A DNA stretch of 64,000 bases from Coprothermobacter proteolyticus DSM 5265 (GTDB taxonomy: Bacteria; Coprothermobacterota; Coprothermobacteria; Coprothermobacterales; Coprothermobacteraceae), in the NCBI RefSeq assembly GCF_000020945.1, contig NC_011295.1:682001-746000 (forward strand), given 5' to 3'. The notes under the pieces were generated by a model. It was not told the origin of the DNA, did not search any database, and saw only the letters and a list, made by a program, of their open reading frames with translations. Shown piece by piece: positions 17,978-26,640 of the stretch (position 1 is its first letter; each line of letters starts with the position of its first letter). A program made the position numbers and the translations under genes.

Positions 17978-19006
17978 TTGAACATAGAAAGTCTGCTGCA
18001 AGGAGCAGATGCCCTTTTTATTAACGACCGTCCCACCCTGCGCTGGTTGAGTGGATTCACTGGCGACGAAGGTTATGCTTTAGTTACTAATGACGTCAAG
18101 TTGCTTCTGGTGGATTCTCGTTTTACTGAACAAGCTCTTTTAGAAACCAAAGGCTTCGAGGTTATTGAATACAGGCCACCGTTAGTCGATTTCCTTAGTG
18201 AACAAGGTTTCCTAAAGGGTACCATAGCCATTAATGGTGACTACATCAGTTACAGGCTATCCTCTAAGTTGGCTGAGAATGGAGTTAAGCTAATGGACGT
18301 AGGGGAGGAGATACTCCTTCAACGTGCAGTAAAGACGCCAGAGGAGATTGACTACATTAAACAAGCTATCTTCATAGCAGAGGAGGCTTTTAGGAGATCC
18401 TTAGGCAGCATTAAACCTGGAGTAAGCGAGAAGGAATTTGTAGCTGAACTAGAGTACCAAGCGCGCAAGTTAGGCAGTGAGGGGATGGCTTTTGATACCA
18501 TTGTGGGCAGCGGGTGGAGGGGTGCATTGCCACATGGTGTAGCCAGTGACAAGAGAATTGAAGACGGTGACTTGGTTGTAGTGGACTGGGGCTGTGTTTA
18601 CAAGGGCTACTGCAGTGATTTAACACGCACAATCATTGTCGGTAATGCTGACGCGAAGGCCATGGAGGTTTTGAATGTTGTACTGGAAGCTCACCGCTTG
18701 GCAGCTGAAGCAGAAGAATTCACTTTTGGTTCTGATCTGGATGCCATCGCTAGGGATTACATAACTAGTAAGGGTTTTGGTAAATACTTTGGTCATGGGT
18801 TGGGCCATGGTATTGGACTTCAGATCCATGAGTACCCTTCACTTTCTGCCAGGACACAGCATCAGCTCATAGATGGTCATGTCTTTACCATTGAACCTGG
18901 CATTTATCTACCTGGAGAATTTGGTGTGAGAATTGAAGATGACTACGCCATATTAGGGGGTAAAATTAATAAGCTAAGCAACTTAGAACAGGTCATAATG
19001 GTATAA
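17978..19006 (+). CDS. Xaa-Pro aminopeptidase (M24 family)
   Basis: A 342-residue pita-bread metallopeptidase that removes N-terminal residues before proline. The creatinase-like N domain includes LRWLSGFTGDEGY. The five metal ligands are visible: Asp in VVVDWG, Asp in SDLTRT, His in GHGLGHGIG, Glu in IEPGIYLPGE and Glu in RIEDDYA. The start is TTG 17978 after TAAGGAGGTG. It lies directly before efp, as in many Firmicutes, and fits a proteolytic lifestyle. Confidence 0.92.
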   Translation: MNIESLLQGADALFINDRPTLRWLSGFTGDEGYALVTNDVKLLLVDSRFTEQALLETKGFEVIEYRPPLVDFLSEQGFLKGTIAINGDYISYRLSSKLAENGVKLMDVGEEILLQRAVKTPEEIDYIKQAIFIAEEAFRRSLGSIKPGVSEKEFVAELEYQARKLGSEGMAFDTIVGSGWRGALPHGVASDKRIEDGDLVVVDWGCVYKGYCSDLTRTIIVGNADAKAMEVLNVVLEAHRLAAEAEEFTFGSDLDAIARDYITSKGFGKYFGHGLGHGIGLQIHEYPSLSARTQHQLIDGHVFTIEPGIYLPGEFGVRIEDDYAILGGKINKLSNLEQVIMV

Positions 19007-19032
19007 TTATGGGAAGCGAGAGGTGATGAGAT

Positions 19033-19593
19033 TTGATTTCAACTAACGACTTAAGACCGGGCATCATAGTTGATTTGGATGGTACATTGTACCTAATCGT
19101 TACTGCTCAACATGTAAAACCAGGAAAAGGTTCTGCTTTTGTTCGCGTGAAAATGAAAAAATTATCGGATGGGTCTACTATTGAGCAGACGTTCAGAGCT
19201 GGAGAAAAAGTTCAAAGGGCTTATTTGGAAACAAAGCAAATGCAGTATTTATATTCTGACGGCGAGCATTTTGTTTTCATGGATACGGATACTTATGAGC
19301 AAGTCACGCTCTCGGGTGACATAATGAGTGATGTACAGCAGTGGTTAAAAGAAGGCATGATGGTTAATGTCCAGTTTTATCAAGGAAAAGCGGTAGGCAT
19401 AGAAGTACCAACTTTTGTTGAATTAGAGGTTGTTGAAACTGAACCAGGAGTTAGGGGTGATACCGCCCAAGGAGGCTCAAAACCTGCTAAGTTGGAAACT
19501 GGAGCTGTTGTGCAGGTTCCCTTGTTCATAACGGAAGGTGACATTATTAGAGTCGACACTCGAACTGGGGAATACGTAGAAAGGGTTGGTTAA
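19033..19593 (+). CDS. efp: Translation elongation factor P
   Basis: A 186-residue three-domain tRNA mimic that rescues ribosomes at polyproline stretches. It starts at TTG 19033 with MISTNDLRPGIIVDLDG. The tip loop is KPGKGSAFVRV, with Lys32 at the position modified or exposed in the family. The C-terminal OB domain ends GDIIRVDTRTGEYVERVG. No lysine-modification enzyme is encoded nearby. Confidence 0.95.
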   Translation: MISTNDLRPGIIVDLDGTLYLIVTAQHVKPGKGSAFVRVKMKKLSDGSTIEQTFRAGEKVQRAYLETKQMQYLYSDGEHFVFMDTDTYEQVTLSGDIMSDVQQWLKEGMMVNVQFYQGKAVGIEVPTFVELEVVETEPGVRGDTAQGGSKPAKLETGAVVQVPLFITEGDIIRVDTRTGEYVERVG

Positions 19594-19595
19594 TT

Positions 19596-19889
19596 GTGCA
19601 TTTAAGGTCTGAAGACATAGTTGTTCTAAGGGCGGCTCTTGCTCTAAGCTTAATGGAGGTACCTGGGGTAGCTAAGATGTCTCCTAAAGAGGCTATTAAC
19701 AGGGTTCAGCTTTCTAGAGCCGCTGATGAGAAACTTTTGATTTCCATAAATGTGGACTTGGAAACAAATGCTGATCTGGGTGAAGTAAAAAACAGAATAA
19801 AGGATTTTGTCAGAAGGGTTCTATTGGCATATTTTGACAAAGAGCTGGACTACGACATTATTTTGGAAATCGAAAATGTCAAAGAGTAG
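19596..19889 (+). CDS. Asp23/Gls24 (YqhY) family protein
   Basis: A 97-residue protein starting at GTG 19596, two bases after efp. It resembles the Asp23/Gls24 fold: ALALSLMEVPGVAKMS, then alternating beta strands (LLISINVDLETNADLGEV). Its place between efp and nusB matches YqhY, associated with fatty-acid synthesis control and envelope homeostasis in Bacillus. The exact function here is inferred from position. Confidence 0.72.
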   Translation: MHLRSEDIVVLRAALALSLMEVPGVAKMSPKEAINRVQLSRAADEKLLISINVDLETNADLGEVKNRIKDFVRRVLLAYFDKELDYDIILEIENVKE

Positions 19890-20322
19890 AGGAAAACTTT
19901 TTGAAACAGGGCGAGAACTTTTGCTTCAGGAACTGCTCGGTTATGAGTTGGGTTTGACCAGCCAAGAAGATCTTTGGCCCAGGCTAAAGGTTGCCTTGCC
20001 AAAATCTGACAGAGTCAAACGTCATATAAAACGTCTGCTAAATGCTTATCTGGAAAACCGCGAAGAGATTGATATATGGATTGACCACAGTTTGAAGTCT
20101 AAGTCTTTTGCAGCTTACAGTGATTTAGAAAAAATGATAATGAGACTGGCTGTCGTAGAAACTCGGTTTTTTGGTGACGAAAAGATGATGCCGATTATTG
20201 TGAGCACTTGGGTAGATATTGCTAGGCGTTATGTTGACGAAAGTTTTGCTAAAGCAATACATGCCATCATGGGCACGTGCTATGAGGAACAAAATGCAGA
20301 TACAGGATTATCAAAACCTTAA
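19876..20322 (+). CDS. nusB: Transcription antitermination factor NusB
   Basis: A 148-residue helical protein that binds boxA RNA with S10 in rRNA antitermination. It begins SKSRGKLFETGRELLLQELLGYE and contains DLEKMIMRLAVVETRFF and ARRYVDESFAKAIHAIMG, typical of NusB ends. ATG 19876 overlaps the previous gene by 14 bases; an upstream in-frame start would extend far into it and is unlikely. dxs begins within its 3' end. Confidence 0.88.
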   Translation: MSKSRGKLFETGRELLLQELLGYELGLTSQEDLWPRLKVALPKSDRVKRHIKRLLNAYLENREEIDIWIDHSLKSKSFAAYSDLEKMIMRLAVVETRFFGDEKMMPIIVSTWVDIARRYVDESFAKAIHAIMGTCYEEQNADTGLSKP

Positions 20323-22183
20323 ACAATGTGATTTGAAATCACTTAAGAATTTGGCTCAGGAAATTAGATCATTCATATTAGAATCAGTCCACAAGCAAGG
20401 TGGACACGTAGCGTCTAATCTGGGTATGGTGGAGATAACTTTGGGCATAGCCCAAGTTTTTGACCTTGATCAAGATGCTGTTATTTTTGATACCTCTCAC
20501 CAAAGCTATACGTATAAACTACTGACACGAAGATCCGAAGATCTGCCTACTATTCGGACGTTGGGCGGATTATCGGGATTTACAGATCCAGTTGAGTCAA
20601 CTTATGATAAGTACTATGCTGGTCACGCTGGTACAGGCTTAAGCCTTGCTTACGGTGAGGCAATGGCTAGAAAACTAAAAGGGGTGCCCGGGCGTGTGCT
20701 CGTAGTGGTAGGCGACGGTGCTCTGACCAACGGCATTAGTTATGAAGGATTAAACAACATAGGTGCCAGTGGGCTGCCCATAGTGATCATTCTCAATGAC
20801 AATGAACACAGCATTTCTAAAAATGTGGGAGCTATGGCTGCATATTTGGCCAAACTAAGATCTTCAGGTACCTACAAGAGCATGAAAAACTTCGTTACAA
20901 GCACTCTGAGAAAGGCTGGGGCTAAGAACATTGAAGAAGCTCTTGAAAAAGCGAAGTTGGCACTCAAGGAAGCGTTTCAGTTAGATACGTTCTTCGAGAA
21001 GCTTGGAATTGTGTATTTAGGGCCCTTTGATGGGAACGACTTGGAGTCTGTGCTTATAGCTCTGGAAATAGCTCAGAGTTTTGATAAGCCAACGGTGGTT
21101 CACTTCTTGACAAGAAAGGGCGCAGGCTATGAGCCCGCAGAAAAGTCTCCGGTGGCATTCCATAGTGCGGCTCCGTTCAATATTAGAACGGGCGAAATGA
21201 AACCTGAAACTTCGAGAACCTTTACAAAGGCATTTGGGGACTTTATGGCTGAGATTGGCAAAGACACTGATGTGGTTGCACTCACAGCTGCCATGACTGA
21301 CGGTACTGGGCTCAGTCAATTTGCAGAGAGATATCCAGACCGTTTTATTGATGTAGGTATTGCAGAAGAACACGTGGTACTAACTGCTAGTGCAATGTCG
21401 TCTCATAGTCTTAAGCCTGTTGTGGCAGTTTATTCCACCTTTTTGCAGCGCTCCTATGATCAACTCTTACATGACATAGCACTACCAAAAAAGCACGTGG
21501 TGTTTGCTTTAGATAGGGCCGGGCTTGTTCCGTCGGATGGCCCAACCCATCAAGGTCTATGGGATATTGCCTATGCTTTGCACGTACCAAACAGCCGAAT
21601 TTATACTCCTTTTGATGAAGAGTCCCTCGTACGGTCATTACGGGAGGCTCTGGAATGCGATGTTCCTTGTTTTGTGCGCTACCCTAAAGCAGTACTGACA
21701 CAGGTGGAGCTCGAAAACCATGGCAGCTTTGTCTATGCAGGCTTTGGACAAGATGTCACATTGGTCGCTTATGGCCCTATGGTAATTCAGGCAGCTGATG
21801 CTCTAAACCATTTGAAGAACTATGGCATTATGGGGGAGGTTTTTGGTCTTTGGCAGGTTCGTCCCCTGCCCGATGGATTATGGGAGCATCTTCAGGGGAA
21901 AAGAAGCATTTATGTAGTGGAGGAAGGTATTAAAGACTATGGCGCTGCAGCTTTTCTGAGAAGTTTGGGACTGGAAGTGTACTCCTTGGGTGTTGCAGAT
22001 CCATTTGTTCCTGCTGGAACCAGAGAGCAACTTCTTCAACTGTGCCATTTGGATGCTGAGGGCATAGCAAAAAGAATAACAAGGCGTGAACTGTTGCGTC
22101 GCCCGCTGAAGCAGGCGAAAACGGGCTTTTCGCCATCAGAACCTTCTGTAGTACCATCATTAGTTAGAAAAAGACCAAGCTAG
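20294..22183 (+). CDS. dxs: 1-deoxy-D-xylulose-5-phosphate synthase
   Basis: A 629-residue TPP-dependent enzyme making DXP, the first step of the MEP isoprenoid route. It includes GGHVASNLGMVE, FDTSHQSYTYKLL, the TPP motif GDGALTNGISYEGLNN, the catalytic Glu in GIAEEHVVLTA and LDRAGLVPSDGPTHQG. The GAGG at 20284-20287 supports ATG 20294, with a 29-base overlap with nusB. The coding end contains an inverted repeat at 22114-22134. The partner ispH lies at 40928. Confidence 0.95.
   Translation: MQIQDYQNLKQCDLKSLKNLAQEIRSFILESVHKQGGHVASNLGMVEITLGIAQVFDLDQDAVIFDTSHQSYTYKLLTRRSEDLPTIRTLGGLSGFTDPVESTYDKYYAGHAGTGLSLAYGEAMARKLKGVPGRVLVVVGDGALTNGISYEGLNNIGASGLPIVIILNDNEHSISKNVGAMAAYLAKLRSSGTYKSMKNFVTSTLRKAGAKNIEEALEKAKLALKEAFQLDTFFEKLGIVYLGPFDGNDLESVLIALEIAQSFDKPTVVHFLTRKGAGYEPAEKSPVAFHSAAPFNIRTGEMKPETSRTFTKAFGDFMAEIGKDTDVVALTAAMTDGTGLSQFAERYPDRFIDVGIAEEHVVLTASAMSSHSLKPVVAVYSTFLQRSYDQLLHDIALPKKHVVFALDRAGLVPSDGPTHQGLWDIAYALHVPNSRIYTPFDEESLVRSLREALECDVPCFVRYPKAVLTQVELENHGSFVYAGFGQDVTLVAYGPMVIQAADALNHLKNYGIMGEVFGLWQVRPLPDGLWEHLQGKRSIYVVEEGIKDYGAAAFLRSLGLEVYSLGVADPFVPAGTREQLLQLCHLDAEGIAKRITRRELLRRPLKQAKTGFSPSEPSVVPSLVRKRPS
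22114..22134 (+). repeat. Inverted repeat inside the dxs 3' end
   Basis: GGCGAAAA and TTTTCGCC form a perfect 8-bp stem around CGGGC. A competing stem, GCCCG at 22101-22105 with CGGGC at 22122-22126, is followed by TTTT. This could be a terminator or attenuator embedded in the coding end, or simply sequence for a basic tail. Confidence 0.35.
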
Positions 22184-22258
22184 GTAGATCCTTTTTCATT
22201 TATCACAACGTGCATGAGTGAGAATGTTTTTTGTTTTCCTTTCTTTTTGAATTAAACT

Positions 22259-22264
22259 TATAAT
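22259..22264 (+). promoter_or_regulatory. TATAAT overlapping the nadK start
   Basis: A perfect TATAAT overlaps the first ATG of nadK. A transcript from it would begin downstream of both candidate ATG codons, so it either serves a shorter product or is fortuitous. No convincing -35 is seen. Confidence 0.3.
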
Positions 22265-23081
22265 GATGGGTGGTACAGTACGTTTTAAAAGTTTTCATAT
22301 CGAATCGCATCTGTGGAAAACTTCGGCTTTTGAGGTTGTAGAGCTTTTTAGACAAACGGCTCGAACTAGGGGTCTTGAAGAAACAACGTGTCAAGATGCC
22401 GATGTCTTAGTAGCAATTGGTGGTGATGGAACATTTTTGCGCACGGCGCAAATGGCTTTCACATTCAAGAAACCTTTTTGGAGTCTTGGAACCGGGAGGC
22501 TGAACTTTCTTCCAAACAATGTTCCTGACATTCACAAAGCCATGGCAGATTTTTTCGAGGGTGACTTAGAAGTAGAGTATTTACCTGTTTACAGGTGGTT
22601 ACTCGGAGAAAAAGATGTGTCTTCTCGATCTGGTTTTTTTATAAACGATTTGGTAGTAGCAAAACCGGGTTACGACACTACCATAACCCTTAGGGTCCTC
22701 GTAGACGGGAGGGACATCATATCTGCGGTTGGGGACGGAGTTATTATAAGTACGCCTTTGGGTTCTACTGCTTATAACCTTTCGGCTGGTGGGCCGGTGA
22801 TGGACAGAGGAGTAAGAGGATTTTGCGTAACACCGCTAAACGCCCACCAAACTAACCTTAGGCCCCTCATAGTACCTGAAGAGCGAGAAATCGGCGTGCA
22901 AGTCATTGAAGCATACAAAGGGGCTGTAGCGGTGGCTGATGGAAGCACCAGTTGCCAGCTCCCGGTGTCAAAGATGATCAGAATCTGGAGTTCAGGGGAA
23001 GTTGTAAAACATCTTATAAACCGAGATGCTATGACTTTCTACGAGAGAGTCATTAGAAAGTTCGGTTGGTTAGGTTCATGA
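22263..23081 (+). CDS. nadK: NAD kinase
   Basis: A 272-residue enzyme that phosphorylates NAD to NADP. It has the diagnostic GGDGTFLRTAQ, the NDLVVAKPG region, and GSTAYNLSAGGPVMD with the conserved Gly/Ser substrate loop, then TPLNAHQTNLRPLIVP. There is no Shine-Dalgarno before the two adjacent ATGs (22263 and 22266). It is separated from dxs by about 80 AT-rich bases and overlaps recN by 4. Confidence 0.93.
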   Translation: MMGGTVRFKSFHIESHLWKTSAFEVVELFRQTARTRGLEETTCQDADVLVAIGGDGTFLRTAQMAFTFKKPFWSLGTGRLNFLPNNVPDIHKAMADFFEGDLEVEYLPVYRWLLGEKDVSSRSGFFINDLVVAKPGYDTTITLRVLVDGRDIISAVGDGVIISTPLGSTAYNLSAGGPVMDRGVRGFCVTPLNAHQTNLRPLIVPEEREIGVQVIEAYKGAVAVADGSTSCQLPVSKMIRIWSSGEVVKHLINRDAMTFYERVIRKFGWLGS

Positions 23082-24679
23082 TTTCGAGTGTAAAATTCAG
23101 TGGTTCCGATGTCATTGAAGATGTTTGCCTTCCTTTTTCAGAAGGTTTGAATGTTATAACAGGCGAAACGGGTACAGGCAAGACAGTACTCATAAACTTG
23201 CTTGGCTATACGCTGGGCTTTCCATTACAGATCCCGTTCTTTCTGAAGAAGGGACAGGTAGAAGTTCGCTTCTCACAAGGACAAGAAGAGTACGTTGTGA
23301 AGCTACAGTTGGGTGGTAGTAGGCGAACGTTGGAATTAAACAGCCAGCGGGTTGGCAAGAAACAACTTAGAACGCTGTTTCAAAACCGTGTTATTTTATC
23401 TTCACAATTTGACTCTAAGATATTAGAATCTTCTGAGCAAATTCTTAGTGTGCTTGATTCATTTGCCGGTTTAGGAGACCTTCATAATACCTACATTTCG
23501 GTTTTTGGCAAACTAAGTGAAGTAGACAGCTCTCTGAGACGGTTAACAGAGCAGCTTTCTCAGTCAGCAAAAGTGAGGGAAAGTCTACAGTCAGAGCTTG
23601 AAGAACTAAGAGCCTTCGGTCCCAAAGAGGGGGAGTATGAGGAGCTAAAGAGCTTGCTACTGAAAATCAGTGAAAAGGAGCATATAACTGAGGCTAGACG
23701 GCAAGTAGTTGAAATCCTTCAGGAAGAATCACCGTTTTATGAAGGTTTAAAAAGCTTACGTGCGGCACTTTCATCTCTGAGTACGTTCTATGAGGACGCT
23801 TCTACTACTCTAAGACTTGTTGACGAACTTCGCCGCGGCTTAGAAACATTGAAATCGGGGTCGGAGGAGCTTGAAGTTAATCAGTCTAACGTTGACGAGA
23901 TCAACGAACGATTGTTCAAGTATGAGAAGTACTTTCGTCGATACGGATTTGGAGAGTCTTCGATTATTGGCAGAATTCATCAGCTCGAAGCGGAACTTCA
24001 GCAAATTGATAACCTGCCCGACAGATTGGAGGAACTTAGCAAAAGCAGAGAGATGCTAAAAAGCCAGCTTATTGCAGCTGGCCTAGAGTTAGCTAAAAGA
24101 CGCAGAAGTGCCGTTGAACGGGCTTTATCAGACATGCAGATGTTCCTTCGTGAGACCAATGTGGAAGGCGATTTTTCGTGGCAATGGGTACCAACAGAGA
24201 ACAGCTCGTTGGGCTTGGAAATTCCGCAAATTGGCATGGTAAGATCTGGACAGTTTGTTCCTGCTTCTGCTCTTTCTGGCGGAGAAAAGAATCGACTTTT
24301 ACTCGCTTTTAGAGTAGTATTTAGTTTCCCCAATTCAGTTCTCATATTTGACGAGCCTGATGCTGGTCTTGGGGGCGAAACGCTTTCGAGACTAGTAAAC
24401 CTTCTTAAACGGGTGTCAGAGAATAGGCAGATCATATTAATTACTCACAATCCGCAAGTGGCAGCTGCTGCCAAGAGTCACTTCTTGGTGGAGAGAATAT
24501 TAAACGATGATAAAATGCGTGTTAAAATAAACTTGTTGCAAGGTCAAAGGAGGATCCACGAAGTAGCAAAGATGATAGCTGGACAGTACGTTACTGCCAC
24601 AACGCTGGAATTAGCCAGCGAGCTGGTTAACCGACTCTCAGGAGGTGAACCGTTTGGAGAAGTTTATACTGGTGATTAA
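23078..24679 (+). CDS. recN: DNA repair protein RecN
   Basis: A 533-residue SMC-like ATPase acting at double-strand breaks. It has the N-terminal Walker A GETGTGKTV, a central coiled-coil arm (about 150-340) rich in Glu/Leu/Arg, the ABC signature LSGGEKNRLLLAF and Walker B VLIFDEPDAGLGG, followed by the His switch LITHNPQVAA. ATG 23078 overlaps the nadK stop; a TTG at 23066 would add four residues. nadK-recN linkage is conserved. Confidence 0.93.
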   Translation: MISSVKFSGSDVIEDVCLPFSEGLNVITGETGTGKTVLINLLGYTLGFPLQIPFFLKKGQVEVRFSQGQEEYVVKLQLGGSRRTLELNSQRVGKKQLRTLFQNRVILSSQFDSKILESSEQILSVLDSFAGLGDLHNTYISVFGKLSEVDSSLRRLTEQLSQSAKVRESLQSELEELRAFGPKEGEYEELKSLLLKISEKEHITEARRQVVEILQEESPFYEGLKSLRAALSSLSTFYEDASTTLRLVDELRRGLETLKSGSEELEVNQSNVDEINERLFKYEKYFRRYGFGESSIIGRIHQLEAELQQIDNLPDRLEELSKSREMLKSQLIAAGLELAKRRRSAVERALSDMQMFLRETNVEGDFSWQWVPTENSSLGLEIPQIGMVRSGQFVPASALSGGEKNRLLLAFRVVFSFPNSVLIFDEPDAGLGGETLSRLVNLLKRVSENRQIILITHNPQVAAAAKSHFLVERILNDDKMRVKINLLQGQRRIHEVAKMIAGQYVTATTLELASELVNRLSGGEPFGEVYTGD

Positions 24680-25745
24680 TCCTGGGTCTACTTCTACGAA
24701 ATTAGCACTGTTTCGAGCTTTGGAGAATGAAGTTGAAGTTGCAGTTGAAGAAAATGTTTCGGTGCCCGTAGACCTATTAGAGCAGAAGCCTCACTACGTC
24801 GATCAAATTGACTTCAGACTACAGCAGGTATTGGAGTTCATTGACAAACACGGTGTTAGATCTGACCAAATACTTTGCATCGCATCCCGTGGTGGTCCCA
24901 TAAAACCATTGCCTGCTGGAACCTATCAAATCACCAAAGAAATAGAACAGGACATAATGCAGGAGCGCATATTAAGCCCTCACAGCTCACTCATAGGACC
25001 TGTTGTGGCCTTTAGGCTTTCTCAGGAGTGGGGTGTTCCCGCTTATTTCACTGATCCAGTATCGGTGGACGAATTCATACCTGAGGCTAAGATCAGTGGA
25101 TTGCCCGAGATTCCACGCTACAGTGCGCTTCATGCTCTCAATTTAAGAGCTGTGGCAAGAAAGTACGCTGAATCCAAAGGAAAATCAATAGATGAACTTA
25201 CGGCAGTGATAGCCCATTTGGGTGGCGGTTTTAGCATTGCTGCCCTAGAAAAGGGAAAGCTCATCGACTCAACTAACCCCAATGAAGAGGGCCCTTTTCA
25301 GCTAGAAAGGGCAGGTTCTTTGCCAGTCTCGGACTTCGTAAATTACATCTACGAGAATTGGCCTGATCAAAAGAATTTACGAAGACGTATATCTGGGAAA
25401 GGCGGGTTAGTAGCCTATTTTGGCACAAACGATTTTAGAGAAATACTAAAGCTTGCAAAAGAGGATAAAGACAAAGCTTTGGTGCTTGAGAGCATGTATT
25501 ACCAGGTTGCAAAGTACATAGCTGCCATGAACGCAGTGCTTCGGAATGAGGCTGAAGTTATCATCTTCACCGGAGGTATTGTCTACAATGACGAGGCTGT
25601 GGATGGAATAAAGCGGTACAGCAGTTGGCTTAAAAAACCTTATGCCATTTACCCTGGTGGGTACGAGATGGAAGCTTTGGCGACCGGTGCGTTTAGAGCT
25701 TTTAAGGGTATTGAACCTTTACGTGTTTATGGGGGTACCGACTAA
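24654..25745 (+). CDS. buk: Butyrate kinase, first copy
   Basis: A 363-residue acid kinase of the ASKHA superfamily converting acyl-phosphate plus ADP to carboxylic acid and ATP. It begins with VINPGSTSTKLALF and has the IASRGGPIKPLPAGTY, HALNLRAVARKY, AHLGGGFSIAA and IFTGGIVYN motifs. The AGGAGGTG at 24640-24647 fixes TTG 24654. It overlaps recN by 26 bases. With ptb and a second buk downstream, it probably makes ATP from branched- or short-chain acyl-CoA. Confidence 0.92.
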   Translation: MEKFILVINPGSTSTKLALFRALENEVEVAVEENVSVPVDLLEQKPHYVDQIDFRLQQVLEFIDKHGVRSDQILCIASRGGPIKPLPAGTYQITKEIEQDIMQERILSPHSSLIGPVVAFRLSQEWGVPAYFTDPVSVDEFIPEAKISGLPEIPRYSALHALNLRAVARKYAESKGKSIDELTAVIAHLGGGFSIAALEKGKLIDSTNPNEEGPFQLERAGSLPVSDFVNYIYENWPDQKNLRRRISGKGGLVAYFGTNDFREILKLAKEDKDKALVLESMYYQVAKYIAAMNAVLRNEAEVIIFTGGIVYNDEAVDGIKRYSSWLKKPYAIYPGGYEMEALATGAFRAFKGIEPLRVYGGTD

Positions 25746-25746
25746 T

Positions 25747-26640
25747 ATGGCTATAAACAGTTTACAGAGCTTGCTGGACATGGCAAAGAAAAGTAAAAAT
25801 CAGAGAGTAGCTGTTGCAGGCTTTGACGAGGAATCAAAGCAAGCCATAGAAATAGCTGCAAATGAGCTAGGCTTGGCATTTACGGTATTTGATTGGCGCT
25901 TCCATGGAGAAATGGGACTGCCGTCGCAGGTGGAGTTTGTGAATTGTTCATCTCCTGAGGAAAGTGCGTTTCAAGCAGCAAAAGCAGTTTCCAATGGACA
26001 TTGTTCCATAGTTATGAAAGGGTTTGTAAGCACTTCAACCTTTTTAAAGGCCATATTGGATAAGAGTTTATCGTTGAGGGGCAAGGGGCTTATGTCTCAT
26101 TTGGCCCTTTTCGAGGTCCCCACATATCACAAAATCATTGGTGTGACTGATGGTGGCATGATAATAGCTCCCGATTTAGAGCAGAAGGTTCAAATAATTG
26201 AAAATGCTGTGTCGTTTTTTGATGCGATGCATTACGAGCAAATCAAGGTTGCTGTTCTCTGCGCTGAAGAAAGGCCGAATCCCAACATGCCCTGCACCTT
26301 GGATGCTGCAGTTTTGAGAACGATGAGTGAGCGTGGTGAGTTTGGCAAGAACGTACTAGTAGACGGACCATTGGCTTTTGACTTGGCTTTTAGCGCTAGA
26401 GCTGCTCAAGTAAAAGGTGTGAGCTCACCAGTAGCAGGCGATGCGGACGTGCTGCTTGTTCCTGATATTGAAGCTGGTAATCTGCTGGGCAAAAGTTTTT
26501 CTTTCCTCTGTGGAGGTAAAATGGCGGGGTTGGTGTTAGGTGCAAATTGTCCTGTAATTTTGCCGTCGCGTTCTGACAGCGACGAGAACAAGTTTTATTC
26601 AATCGTGGCAGCTGTTGCCTTCACAGGAGGTGCTCAGTAA
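25747..26640 (+). CDS. ptb: Phosphate butyryltransferase (phosphate acyltransferase)
   Basis: A 297-residue member of the phosphate acetyl/butyryltransferase family exchanging CoA for phosphate on short acyl-CoA. Family features include IVMKGFVSTSTFLKAIL, the conserved TDGGMIIAPDLEQK, NPNMPCTLDAA, DGPLAFDLA and the VLLVPDIEAGNLLGKSF end. ATG 25747 follows the buk stop closely; its stop overlaps the second buk start (TAATG). Substrate preference (butyryl, isobutyryl or isovaleryl) is not visible. Confidence 0.92.
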   Translation: MAINSLQSLLDMAKKSKNQRVAVAGFDEESKQAIEIAANELGLAFTVFDWRFHGEMGLPSQVEFVNCSSPEESAFQAAKAVSNGHCSIVMKGFVSTSTFLKAILDKSLSLRGKGLMSHLALFEVPTYHKIIGVTDGGMIIAPDLEQKVQIIENAVSFFDAMHYEQIKVAVLCAEERPNPNMPCTLDAAVLRTMSERGEFGKNVLVDGPLAFDLAFSARAAQVKGVSSPVAGDADVLLVPDIEAGNLLGKSFSFLCGGKMAGLVLGANCPVILPSRSDSDENKFYSIVAAVAFTGGAQ

